From positions 1-64,000 of the forward strand of contig PQXC01000011.1 in NCBI GenBank assembly GCA_003194435.1: a stretch of 64,000 nt of DNA, read 5' to 3'. Below are positions 16,650 to 24,875 of this stretch, piece after piece (within the stretch, counting starts at the first letter, position 1; every line of letters starts with the position of its first letter). The notes under the pieces are model-generated. The model had not been told where the DNA came from. It saw only the letters and a list, made by a program, of their open reading frames with translations, and searched no databases. The position numbers were made by a program, and so were the translations under genes. This stretch comes from Candidatus Methanophagaceae archaeon. GTDB lineage: Archaea; Halobacteriota; Syntropharchaeia; Alkanophagales; Methanospirareceae.

Positions 16650-17846
16650 CTATCTATATCTATGCCCTAATCTCTCTGGATTCCTGGCATATACCTCAAA
16701 TCCGGGTATTATCGCCCTTACTACCGGTATCCCAATCTCCTTACGCGTCAGATCCACCACGATCACTCGCTTTTCAATCGCTCGCAACCGCTCAAGCGCT
16801 ATCTTTATATCTCCATCTATTGTATCAGTCGCCAGGTCGGGTAGCTCGTTCAATTTCACCGCATCCTTATCCTTATCCCTATCCCTATCCTTAGTCTCAA
16901 ACCAGTGCCTGTTCATTCTTTTTACCGTCTCGTAATCCACAGGCGTACTGCCACTGCCTTTTACTATTTGCATGAGCCTGGACTGTGCAGCTTCTGTTAT
17001 CGCTCTTATCGCTGCAATCCTCGGGTCACTGTGTGTACCTGCGCCATAGACGAGAAGATTCGGGTCCTTCTCAGGGCTATCCAGGGCTAAAGCAACGGTG
17101 GGAAATCCGACATCTGTTGGAATATACCAGAAATAGGTTCCAATACCCTGAGAATTGAATCTCTCTTTAAGCTCATATATCAAGCCATCATCCTCTTCTA
17201 TCTCTATTCTTTTACCTGCATCCTTCTTTATCTCGGCATAACTCAATGCATCTCGCTCTATCACTTCCATTATGCCATGAAAAATCGCCTCCTCCTGGTT
17301 GTTACCCGAAGCTATACCATTACTATCACTCCTGAACAGCCTTCCTCCTCTGGTTGTGGTGTATGGATGGTAAACGGCATTTGCAGGCAGAAGAACTTCC
17401 TCCTCCGCCATGAGGTCATAACCCTCACACCACTCTATCTTGCTATCGGGAGTCACCTTAGAGAGCGCACTCAATATAAGAGAAGAGGGCTCTACCTTCT
17501 TCTCTCTGTTGCCTTCATTATACGATTCAAAGCGGAATTTAGCACGGTCTTCTTCTTTTATTTCCGCGGAATAACGCTCTATTGCCTCCATAAGCACTGA
17601 TACCCGCGCCTGGTCCCCCGTTAGACCCTTGCCCGTGTGAACCGGGGCAGCACCCGCTTCCGTGCCGGGTCTATATGCCAGATATACCGGTATATTGAGT
17701 TTATCCCGTCCGGTAATATCCTCTATCCTGCTTATTCCTACTTTATCGGTCAGCGTTTCTACTCGCCTCAGCGTCTCCACAGGTGTTAATGTGCGGTGTG
17801 TATCGAAGAAGTACCTCTTCGGTCTCCGTCTGAGCTTTATCTGCAT
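16650..17846 (-). CDS. ycaO: YcaO-type McrA-glycine thioamidation enzyme
   Basis: 398 residues of the YcaO superfamily, matching the methanogenesis marker 1 subgroup that, with TfuA, installs thioglycine in the MCR alpha subunit using ATP. Visible features: RRVETLTDKVGISRIEDIT near residue 27, the ATP-site elements SVLMEAIERYSAE near 83 and EEAIFHGIMEVIERDA near 180, and a C-terminal GFEVYARNPERLG. No tfuA is present nearby. McrC and AtwA genes lie 1.6 kb away on the same strand, forming an MCR-maturation neighbourhood. Confidence 0.9.
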   Translation of the reverse strand: MQIKLRRRPKRYFFDTHRTLTPVETLRRVETLTDKVGISRIEDITGRDKLNIPVYLAYRPGTEAGAAPVHTGKGLTGDQARVSVLMEAIERYSAEIKEEDRAKFRFESYNEGNREKKVEPSSLILSALSKVTPDSKIEWCEGYDLMAEEEVLLPANAVYHPYTTTRGGRLFRSDSNGIASGNNQEEAIFHGIMEVIERDALSYAEIKKDAGKRIEIEEDDGLIYELKERFNSQGIGTYFWYIPTDVGFPTVALALDSPEKDPNLLVYGAGTHSDPRIAAIRAITEAAQSRLMQIVKGSGSTPVDYETVKRMNRHWFETKDRDRDKDKDAVKLNELPDLATDTIDGDIKIALERLRAIEKRVIVVDLTRKEIGIPVVRAIIPGFEVYARNPERLGHRYR

Positions 17847-17858
17847 TTTTCAGCACCT

Positions 17859-17871
17859 TTTATATATGAAT
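17859..17871. promoter_or_regulatory. A/T-rich divergent promoter between ycaO and 17908 gene
   Basis: TTTTATATATGAA lies 13-25 bases before the ycaO start on the minus strand and about 37 bases before the plus-strand gene. It can be read as a TATA box in either direction; a leaderless ycaO transcript would be expected. Confidence 0.35.
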
Positions 17872-17907
17872 AAAACAATTGGTTAATTTAATATTAGAAA
17901 GGAAAAA

Positions 17908-18153
17908 ATGTCAGAAAGAGAAGAGACAGCAGAGGAGAGAAGCCGAAGATGGATGGAGCGAGAAGCTGCGAAGGCAGATAAAGAGGAAGGTGGGAGAGCG
18001 GTGAAGAAGATGCGGTGCGCGAAGTGTGGTAAGGAAGTGGATGAATATCTGGAGGTAGCCGGGCGTATCCTCTGCCTGGAATGCTATGCAGAGGAGGAAG
18101 CAGATGAATTTGGCGCTCTGGAGATGCCCGGGGAAGGAGGTGGCGCGGGTTAA
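17908..18153 (+). CDS. Small zinc-binding protein, function unknown
   Basis: 81 residues. A charged helical N terminus is followed by a four-cysteine zinc site: MRCAKCGKEV near residue 36, and ILCLECYAEEEA near 54. The C terminus is glycine and acid rich. GAAAGG lies seven bases before the ATG. Its TAATG stop/start overlap with the next gene shows translational coupling. No known family recognised. It is one of two plus-strand genes inside an otherwise minus-strand MCR-maturation block. Confidence 0.6.
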   Translation: MSEREETAEERSRRWMEREAAKADKEEGGRAVKKMRCAKCGKEVDEYLEVAGRILCLECYAEEEADEFGALEMPGEGGGAG

Positions 18154-18455
18154 TGGATAGAAAGAAGTATTCGCTACCAATCCCTCGTGGTGTAACTACC
18201 GGGATAGTATTCGAGGCGGCGGAGAAGTTTGGACTGGAGGTGGACCAGGAGAAGGCGAATCCAGATGAAGCCTTCGACCCCCGTACTGGCTTTCCCATTC
18301 GAGATTTTGTACCACGTATGATACTGATTGGAGATTCACCCGAGAAGCTATTGGCGGCGAAGGAATACATAGATAAGAAGCATGAGGAATGGATAGAGCA
18401 TCTGGAGGAATGGCGTACGAGGCGACGTATGCAGATATTGGGCAAGAGCAAATAA
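18153..18455 (+). CDS. Conserved-looking 100-residue protein, function unknown
   Basis: Starts at the ATG overlapping the preceding stop (TAATG). It begins MDRKKYSLPIPRGVTTGIV, has a proline/aspartate-rich centre (DEAFDPRTGFPIRDFVPR) and a helical C terminus rich in Glu, Trp and Arg. It is probably a cytoplasmic alpha/beta protein. I could not match it to a methanogenesis marker family. Coupling to the zinc protein and location between ycaO and the SAM methyltransferase suggest a role linked to MCR maturation, but only by position. Confidence 0.6.
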   Translation: MDRKKYSLPIPRGVTTGIVFEAAEKFGLEVDQEKANPDEAFDPRTGFPIRDFVPRMILIGDSPEKLLAAKEYIDKKHEEWIEHLEEWRTRRRMQILGKSK

Positions 18456-18465
18456 AACTGCTTCG

Positions 18466-19386
18466 TTAATCTTCTAACCCTGATAAAGATAAAGTGCCTG
18501 TATAAACCCAATAGTCGAAATATCCATCGCTCTCTTTGTTCTCTTTTATCTCTCCTTTAAACGTATCCTTCAGTATATCGTCCAGAATCTTCGCCTCCTC
18601 CTCGCTTGAAACAGTGAACAGGACTTTCCCTCCTTCCCTTAGCACCTTTGGCACTTCTCTTAAGACCTTCTCCCAATTGAAGACTTCGTAGGGTGTTAGT
18701 TTGCCTACCATAAACCCAAACACGACGTCAAATTCACGGCTGAAGAACGAGGAAAGAAGAGAGCAATCAAGTACGATGCTCTTCCTGGGCTCAAGCACAC
18801 CCTCCTCCAGCCCCCTGCATATCTCACACTTGTTTATATCCACAGTGATGGGAGAGATGCCCAGTTCGTGCAGCGCTATTGTCGCTTCACCCGCACCACA
18901 GCCAATCTCAATTGTATCACCGATAGGGGCAGGGGCTTCCCCTAAAAACATAATTAGTAGCTTCTTCAGTGCCTCTATCCTCGCACGCGAATAAAAACTC
19001 GCCTCCTTTATACCACAATCGCAGAACAATCGGTTCACCAGGCTGGTGGAATAGAACTCAATCACACCCTCACGAAACGCCCTCCACTTTACCTCCACCT
19101 CACGTTCTCTATCACCCCCTATATCGGCTGTAAGGGCGTTAAATTCCTCTATCTCTCTTCGACCCGCGATGAAATCGGTGAATACAATCCAGAAACCCAA
19201 CTCCCTGTCATGTATCGCAATACCTATAAGTGCGCTACTCTCATTGTATATCCGCAATAACTCGTCTACATCTGCTCTTTTCACCTTACGCATGTAATCG
19301 AGTGTCTTTGGTATCCACCGCTGTTCTGCGTAGCTACTCTCCACCAGCATAAAGTCCCCTATCCCCAGTAACTCGTTTAATTGCAT
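18466..19386 (-). CDS. Class I SAM-dependent methyltransferase
   Basis: 306 residues. The first ~125 form a distinct N-terminal domain with no recognised motif. The Rossmann methyltransferase domain follows, with motif I DTIEIGCGAGEA near residue 157, the acidic motif II ITVDINKC near 178, and KVLREGGKVLFTVSS as the post-core strand. The substrate cannot be read from the sequence. Because it lies between ycaO and mcrC on the same strand, a role in methylating MCR residues is possible. It ends ten bases from the convergent 18153 gene. Confidence 0.75.
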   Translation of the reverse strand: MQLNELLGIGDFMLVESSYAEQRWIPKTLDYMRKVKRADVDELLRIYNESSALIGIAIHDRELGFWIVFTDFIAGRREIEEFNALTADIGGDREREVEVKWRAFREGVIEFYSTSLVNRLFCDCGIKEASFYSRARIEALKKLLIMFLGEAPAPIGDTIEIGCGAGEATIALHELGISPITVDINKCEICRGLEEGVLEPRKSIVLDCSLLSSFFSREFDVVFGFMVGKLTPYEVFNWEKVLREVPKVLREGGKVLFTVSSEEEAKILDDILKDTFKGEIKENKESDGYFDYWVYTGTLSLSGLED

Positions 19387-19450
19387 TCTCTAACTAACCT
19401 CTACTACCGTCAACCCGTCAACCTTCGGCTACCTGAACTCTATTTATGTC

Positions 19451-20077
19451 CTATCCCGCACTGAACTTGCCTTCTTCTATCTCACGTAGACACATCTTCA
19501 CCTTACTCGTTATCTCATTCAACTTATCCTGTGGCACGCTCTCATGCCTTACGATTCCACTTACAATCTCTATAACTTTACCTGGCGTCTTACCCTGTTT
19601 GTGTCTCGTACTTACCCCTATTGCCTCGAAATCACCGTACTCTACGGGACACTGGCAGAGTACAATAGCCGGTATGTTTATCCTCGCCAATACGAACCGG
19701 ACCTTATAGATGAAATGTTGCTTGACATTGCCATGATTCAATAGAGCGAGCTTATGCCGCCCTATTATCTCTATCTCCTTCGGCTCCAGCCCAAATGCGA
19801 CACCATGCCCACCACCTGAGGGTGCATCTGCGGGTGTGCCATCACCAGCATTCAGTATTATCTCACCCACATTTATACCCTTATCCCTCAACTCTGTGGT
19901 TATTTCACATACCGGCTTTGGAACATGCCTGTAACCGGGTGACATTGCAATATTTATCACATCGTTCTCCAATGCTTTCGCGAATGTCCCTCGCTGGGCA
20001 AAACCTCCACCCAAGCCAAGTCCCTGACCTCTTCTGCATGCCACCAGCCGGGTCTCTCTACCCACTCCTGCTGCCAT
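19451..20077 (-). CDS. mcrC: McrC, MCR operon protein C
   Basis: 208 residues. Diagnostic segments are RETRLVACRRGQGLGLGGG and AQRGTFAKAL near the N terminus, VINIAMSPGYRHVPKPVCE, and TPADAPSGGGHGVAFG. McrC usually lies in the mcrBDCGA operon and is part of the ATP-dependent activation complex that reduces the Ni-F430 of MCR. Here it stands apart from mcrA but directly downstream of an atwA gene (16-base gap, with AGGTA before its ATG), which fits a dedicated activation operon. Confidence 0.88.
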   Translation of the reverse strand: MAAGVGRETRLVACRRGQGLGLGGGFAQRGTFAKALENDVINIAMSPGYRHVPKPVCEITTELRDKGINVGEIILNAGDGTPADAPSGGGHGVAFGLEPKEIEIIGRHKLALLNHGNVKQHFIYKVRFVLARINIPAIVLCQCPVEYGDFEAIGVSTRHKQGKTPGKVIEIVSGIVRHESVPQDKLNEITSKVKMCLREIEEGKFSAG

Positions 20078-20093
20078 TACCTCTCCCTTACCT

Positions 20094-21695
20094 CTACCTC
20101 AAATCTTCTATCTTCACTATCCGTCCATTCTGCATGTGCGCGATTCTATCGCAGACCATATTGACAAAATCCTGGTCATGAGAGACAATAAGGAACGTCA
20201 TACCCAGATTCTCACGTGCAGCTCTTATAGAATCGGCAACGAACTTCTTCGTTATGGGGTCCATTGTTCCCGTGGGTTCATCAAGTATCGCTATTGCCGG
20301 CTCCTTCATCAGTACCTGCGCGATCGCTATCCTCTGTCTCTCTCCTGCGCTCAACTGAGTATGGTCCTTAGGCAGGATCTCTTCCGCTTCATCTTCTGTG
20401 AATCCTACACTCTCAAGTATGAACTTCGCCTTCATTCGCGCCAGCTCCTCGGGTATCCTGACACCTATACAGCTTGTAAGGTTCTCCAGCACCGTCTTCT
20501 CCGGGTACATCGTGTATTCCTGATGCAACATGGCAACGCGCGTAGCTGCCTGCTCACCTACTCCAGGCGTGGTTGCACCCCATGCAATCCATACCCCGGT
20601 CTCCGCAACTCGCCCTACTTCTATCCATTTATCTCCTGCCCGTATCTTGACCGAACCCCCTGTTAACGGATCTATCTGCGCTATAATACGAGCCAAACTC
20701 GTCTTCCCTGCTCCACTTTTACCCAGAAGTCCAAATATCTCATTCTCGTATATCGTGAGTGAGACATCGTCTACCGCCTTCACCATCCCGCGCCAGACGG
20801 AATAGTAATACTTCTTGCAATGCTCAATCTTTATCTTCGGCTCCCCAACTTTCATATACTCCTCGCGCTCTATCTTGCCCACCTGCTTCTCAAAATCCTC
20901 TACTATCTGCTTCGAATCGCCGTATTTCACCACCTCTCCATGGTCAAGCCATAAAGTTTTCTCGGTTAGCTCTTCAATCACATAAGGCCAGTGAGAGGTG
21001 ACCACCATTGTCATGCCACCGTGTGTGCTCTCCTTAAGTGCTTTATGCACCAGTTTCGCAGTCTCGAAATCGAGTGTACCGGTAGGCTCATCAGCTAAGA
21101 GTAGCATGGGGTCCAATGCAAGTTGCCTTGCCAGCACCACTCGCTGCTTCTCACCCCCACTGAGGTTTGCAGCGGGGAAAGTCACACGATGCAGCATCTT
21201 CACCGCTTTCAGGAGCTCATATGCACGTCTGAACCGCTTCGCAGGGGGGTAATTCCTGCTCTCCAGCGCCTGCAAGACATTGTACATCACTGTATCATCG
21301 CTGTATAGTCCAAAAGTCCGTTGCAGCATGATAGCAACGCCTTTCTTCACCTTCTTACGCCCCTCTTTGTCCTTCCAGTAATTCACTTCCTTCAACTCCA
21401 GCTTCTCATTGCATTTACTGCACGGCTCCCCGACTCTGCTCGGTGACGCCACCCAACCGCAAGAAGGGCACATAGCTACCCTGAAGATTATCTCACCAGA
21501 AGTGGGTGCATATTCCTCACTGCCACGGAGCATATGAAGCAAGACTGACTTCCCTGCTCCGCTCCTTCCGAGCAACCCGAGCGATTCCCCCTCTCTTATC
21601 TCCACATTCACATTCTTCAAAGCTTCTTTGCCGTCGAATGTCTTACAGACATCACGAACTATCACAAACGGCTCCTCTTCTTCTGCTTCACTCAT
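20094..21695 (-). CDS. atwA: AtwA, MCR activation component A2 (copy 1)
   Basis: 533 residues with two ABC ATPase domains and no membrane segments. Domain 1 has GRSGAGKS (~42), a CPSC...CSKC zinc-ribbon-like insert (~75-95), the signature LSGGEKQR and LLADEPTGTLD. Domain 2 has GKSGAGKTS, LSAGERQR and AILDEPTGTMD. Component A2 is the ATP-carrier protein of MCR reductive activation. Its paralogue at 21767 is 71 bases upstream on the same strand, and mcrC follows downstream. Confidence 0.92.
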   Translation of the reverse strand: MSEAEEEEPFVIVRDVCKTFDGKEALKNVNVEIREGESLGLLGRSGAGKSVLLHMLRGSEEYAPTSGEIIFRVAMCPSCGWVASPSRVGEPCSKCNEKLELKEVNYWKDKEGRKKVKKGVAIMLQRTFGLYSDDTVMYNVLQALESRNYPPAKRFRRAYELLKAVKMLHRVTFPAANLSGGEKQRVVLARQLALDPMLLLADEPTGTLDFETAKLVHKALKESTHGGMTMVVTSHWPYVIEELTEKTLWLDHGEVVKYGDSKQIVEDFEKQVGKIEREEYMKVGEPKIKIEHCKKYYYSVWRGMVKAVDDVSLTIYENEIFGLLGKSGAGKTSLARIIAQIDPLTGGSVKIRAGDKWIEVGRVAETGVWIAWGATTPGVGEQAATRVAMLHQEYTMYPEKTVLENLTSCIGVRIPEELARMKAKFILESVGFTEDEAEEILPKDHTQLSAGERQRIAIAQVLMKEPAIAILDEPTGTMDPITKKFVADSIRAARENLGMTFLIVSHDQDFVNMVCDRIAHMQNGRIVKIEDLR

Positions 21696-21766
21696 TTTCC
21701 TACTCTTCTTTTCTATCTATAATTTAAATGAATAATTTAAATTTGAATATGAGTATAAAAACATAC

Positions 21767-23365
21767 CTAAGCTCTCAAATCCTCTATCTTCGTTATTTTA
21801 CCCGAATTCATGTATGCTATCCTGTCACATACCTTCTTCGCAAAGTCTAAATCGTGTGTTACTATCACGAATGTGATACCAAGGTTCTCCCTTGCCTTCA
21901 ATATCGTCTCAGCCACGTATTTCTTGGTCACAGGGTCCATCGTCCCGGTGGGCTCATCAAGCACTGCTATCTCCGGCTCTTTCATCAATACCTGCGCGAT
22001 AAGTATCCTCTGACGTTCTCCCACGCTCAACTCGAGATGCGTCTTTGGTAATACCTCATCTATCTCCTCATCGCTAAATCCCACTCCTTTCAGCATGAAC
22101 CTCACTTTCATCTGTGCAAGCTCCTCTGGCATATCAAGACCTATACCATGCGTAAGGTTCTCCCAGACCGTGAGTCCGGGAATGAGCGAGTATTCCTGGT
22201 GCAGTACACCCACAAAATGCGCTCTCCAGTCTGTTGTACCACCCATAATCTCCCCACCCGGTCCTATAAATGTGTCAACGTCGGCTTTTGATGCCTCTAT
22301 CCATCTATCACCACTCCGTACCCACGCTCCACCGCCTGTACCCGGGTCTAAATGGCTCACAATCCGCATTAAGCTCGTCTTACCCGCTCCACTATGCCCC
22401 ACTATCCCGAATATCTCATTCTCGTATACGACAAAAGAGACGTCATCCACTGCCTTTACCACACCTCGTGATGCGGAATAGTAATACTTCTTCAGGTTCT
22501 CCACTCTTATCTTCGGCTCTCCGAACTTCTTGAACTCGCCTCGCTCTATCTCCCCTACTTCTTTCTCAAAATCGCTCACCACCTGCTCTGTATCACCGTA
22601 TGAAACGAGCTCACCATTATCAAGCCATGCTGTCTTCTCCGTCAGCTCTCTAATCACGTAAGGCCAGTGCGAAGTGACGAGTAATGTGGTTCCACCCCTT
22701 GTACTATCTATCAATGCGCGGTGTACAACGCGAGCAGTTTCATGGTCAAGAGTGCCAGTAGGTTCGTCAGCCAGTAGCAGAATGGGTTCCAAGGCTAACT
22801 GTCTTGCAAGCACCATCCGCTGCTTCTCTCCACCGCTGAGGTCCCTTGTATCAGGGAAGTTAACACGATGCAGCATCTTCACAGCATCCAGTAGCTCATA
22901 CACCCTCTTCATCCTCTTGCTCTTCGGGTAACCCGCCCGGTCAAGTGCCTCCAGTACATTCCACACAACTGACTCATCACTATACAGAGCGAAACTTCGC
23001 TGTAACATGATGGCAATTGCGCCCTTCAATAATTTCCGCATTCGCTTATCCTTCCAGAAGTTCACTTCCTTCAACTCATACTCCGCCCCGCACTTGTTAC
23101 ACGGAGTGCCAACCTTGCTCGGTCCACTTATCCATGAACACGAAGGACATATCGCCACCCGATAAATAATCTCGCCACTATCTGGTGCATATTCCTCCGT
23201 TCCCCTGAGCATACGCAGTAGCACCGATTTCCCTGAGCCACTCTTACCAAGAAGCCCTAAAGGCTCCAGCTCCTTTATATCCAGGCTTACATTCTTCAAC
23301 GCTGGCTTGCCATTGAACTCCTTGCTCACATTCCTAACTTTAATAAATATCTCGTCCTCCCCCAT
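21767..23365 (-). CDS. atwA: AtwA, MCR activation component A2 (copy 2)
   Basis: 532 residues, two ABC domains with the same layout as the 20094 gene: GKSGSGKS, the cysteine insert CPSC...CNKC, LSGGEKQR, LLADEPTGTLD, then GHSGAGKTS, LSVGERQR and AVLDEPTGTMD. The two copies are colinear along their whole length but differ clearly, so this is an old tandem duplication, not a recent one. Both keep all ATP-binding residues that I can see, so both are probably active. Confidence 0.92.
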   Translation of the reverse strand: MGEDEIFIKVRNVSKEFNGKPALKNVSLDIKELEPLGLLGKSGSGKSVLLRMLRGTEEYAPDSGEIIYRVAICPSCSWISGPSKVGTPCNKCGAEYELKEVNFWKDKRMRKLLKGAIAIMLQRSFALYSDESVVWNVLEALDRAGYPKSKRMKRVYELLDAVKMLHRVNFPDTRDLSGGEKQRMVLARQLALEPILLLADEPTGTLDHETARVVHRALIDSTRGGTTLLVTSHWPYVIRELTEKTAWLDNGELVSYGDTEQVVSDFEKEVGEIERGEFKKFGEPKIRVENLKKYYYSASRGVVKAVDDVSFVVYENEIFGIVGHSGAGKTSLMRIVSHLDPGTGGGAWVRSGDRWIEASKADVDTFIGPGGEIMGGTTDWRAHFVGVLHQEYSLIPGLTVWENLTHGIGLDMPEELAQMKVRFMLKGVGFSDEEIDEVLPKTHLELSVGERQRILIAQVLMKEPEIAVLDEPTGTMDPVTKKYVAETILKARENLGITFVIVTHDLDFAKKVCDRIAYMNSGKITKIEDLRA

Positions 23366-23456
23366 CTCCTTTACGCTCTTACACTTTCACTTTTCTGCAT
23401 CACATCTAAACATCTATTAAGTTGTTCTCCTCATTTAAAAAACTTTCTATATTTTT

Positions 23457-23825
23457 TCAGGTTCGCTTCTTGAGCACCATTATATCAGGGCGGGGAGCAG
23501 CCTTTGAACCCGCAAATTCGCGCTTGCAACGCGTACATAGTTGTCTTGCGGTGAGCGTTACGACCTCATCCGAGCCAGGTAATTTCCTCGCATAGATGAA
23601 CTCAGGCTTCACACCCACTGACCTGCTTATATCCTCAAGTATCGCGCTTATCTTATCCCTGAATACCACCACGTCATCGCTCTTCAGTCCTCTCAGATCG
23701 GCAGCGAAGCCAGTACAACCACACACCATCCCGAATACCTTCGCCTCCGGGACGAAGATATTACCTAAGAGTGCTCTCAATTCATCCTCCAGTCTCTTCC
23801 TACCCGCGATTATCTCCTCCTTCAT
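23457..23825 (-). CDS. Small cysteine-containing protein, possibly DUF5402-like
   Basis: 122 residues. An N-terminal helix is followed by NIFVPEAKVFGMVCGCTGFAADL (split here between FVPEAKVF and VCGCTGF) near residues 22-42, and a C-terminal pair LCTRCKREF near 98. It resembles a small methanogen-restricted family that I recall as DUF5402, but the name is uncertain. It lies between the U32 genes and atwA on the same strand, 30 bases from one and about 90 from the other, so it is a candidate MCR-maturation factor with a metal or Fe-S site. Confidence 0.55.
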   Translation of the reverse strand: MKEEIIAGRKRLEDELRALLGNIFVPEAKVFGMVCGCTGFAADLRGLKSDDVVVFRDKISAILEDISRSVGVKPEFIYARKLPGSDEVVTLTARQLCTRCKREFAGSKAAPRPDIMVLKKRT

Positions 23826-23854
23826 CGCCTTACCTTACCCCTACTCCTCAGCTC

Positions 23855-24874
23855 TCATTTCTTCACGCTCAATACCCTGCTCGTCACTTCATCACAGTAT
23901 CGGCAGGTATCGCACATCTTATTACAGCTCTTCCACTGGTTTATACACCCTTCAAGCTTCTTATTATCAATATAAAACATATAACGGAGCTCAGAGGGGC
24001 AATCCAGGAGTTCAAGCAGGTTACCCTCGTATGACCTCCGCGAATAAGCATCCATACAGGCTGTTATCCACCCCACTGCATTTGCACGCCCTGCTATCTT
24101 AAAATCTTCTATCCCTATTCTCTCGTATTCCACGATGTCCTCCGGTCTTATCCATGGTGATCGGATGATCTGTGAAGGGTCACGAACCCGTATGGATATA
24201 CACTTATCGAAATAATAATCACCGAAGGTGTTCAGTGGCTGTGTACCTGTACCTGCACCTGCACCTGAAGCAGCAGTTATATGTGAGAAGAGGTTGAAGT
24301 GTGCATACCGAAACGGGCATTTGTAAAGGCAACCCTCGTTCACTATCACCCTGATATCGCAGTTCACCGCTCTCATTATAGCCTCCAGCGTATCGAAATC
24401 GCGGTTTATGTTCGTATCCACCGTGATACTATCAGCGCCAAGCGCCTCATAGAACTCCGCTCGCTGTGGTGAATCAACATGAGAGACGCAGGATATGACG
24501 GTTTCCATCGGGAAATCCCTCAGCAGTTCCACTAAATATGGCTCCGCCACCGTGACACCATCCACACCCGCCTTATTCAGTTCCTCAAAATACCATTCAA
24601 AGAGCTTGTAGCCCTCAAAAGTGAGGTGATAGCCACCCAGGCAGGATGGATTCATCACTATATTCATCTTGATGCCATGTTGATGTGCATACTCGGTTTG
24701 TTCCCTGATCTCTTCTATAAGTGCGGCATGCAGTGTCGCTCTCCCGCTACCCATCACCTGCGGTGAGCCTGCCATATAAACTTCATCCACATCTGCTAAA
24801 TGCTTATCCTCTTTATACTCTATTATCTCCTTCAATGCTTCGAAATGCCCGGGATGCGGAACTATCAATCTCAT
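23855..24874 (-). CDS. U32 family protein, member B of a tandem pair
   Basis: 339 residues, TIM-barrel-like, COG0826/U32 type. Visible motifs: MRLIVPHPGHFEAL at the start, NEGCLYKCPFRYAHFN near residue 197, FDKCISIRVRDPSQIIRSP, and a C-terminal CNKMCDTCRYC. The Cys residues could hold a [4Fe-4S] cluster, as in the UbiU/UbiV and RNA-hydroxylating U32 enzymes, which hydroxylate substrates without oxygen. Classical U32 collagenase activity is not indicated. The start lies one base after the stop of its paralogue. Confidence 0.8.
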   Translation of the reverse strand: MRLIVPHPGHFEALKEIIEYKEDKHLADVDEVYMAGSPQVMGSGRATLHAALIEEIREQTEYAHQHGIKMNIVMNPSCLGGYHLTFEGYKLFEWYFEELNKAGVDGVTVAEPYLVELLRDFPMETVISCVSHVDSPQRAEFYEALGADSITVDTNINRDFDTLEAIMRAVNCDIRVIVNEGCLYKCPFRYAHFNLFSHITAASGAGAGTGTQPLNTFGDYYFDKCISIRVRDPSQIIRSPWIRPEDIVEYERIGIEDFKIAGRANAVGWITACMDAYSRRSYEGNLLELLDCPSELRYMFYIDNKKLEGCINQWKSCNKMCDTCRYCDEVTSRVLSVKK

Positions 24875-24875
24875 T

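Noticed and set aside
17894-18511. 205-codon minus-strand frame antisense to the two small plus-strand genes
   Set aside because: Its translation is Ser/Pro/Leu-rich shadow-type sequence; the plus-strand genes have zinc motifs, a TAATG overlap and a ribosome binding site.
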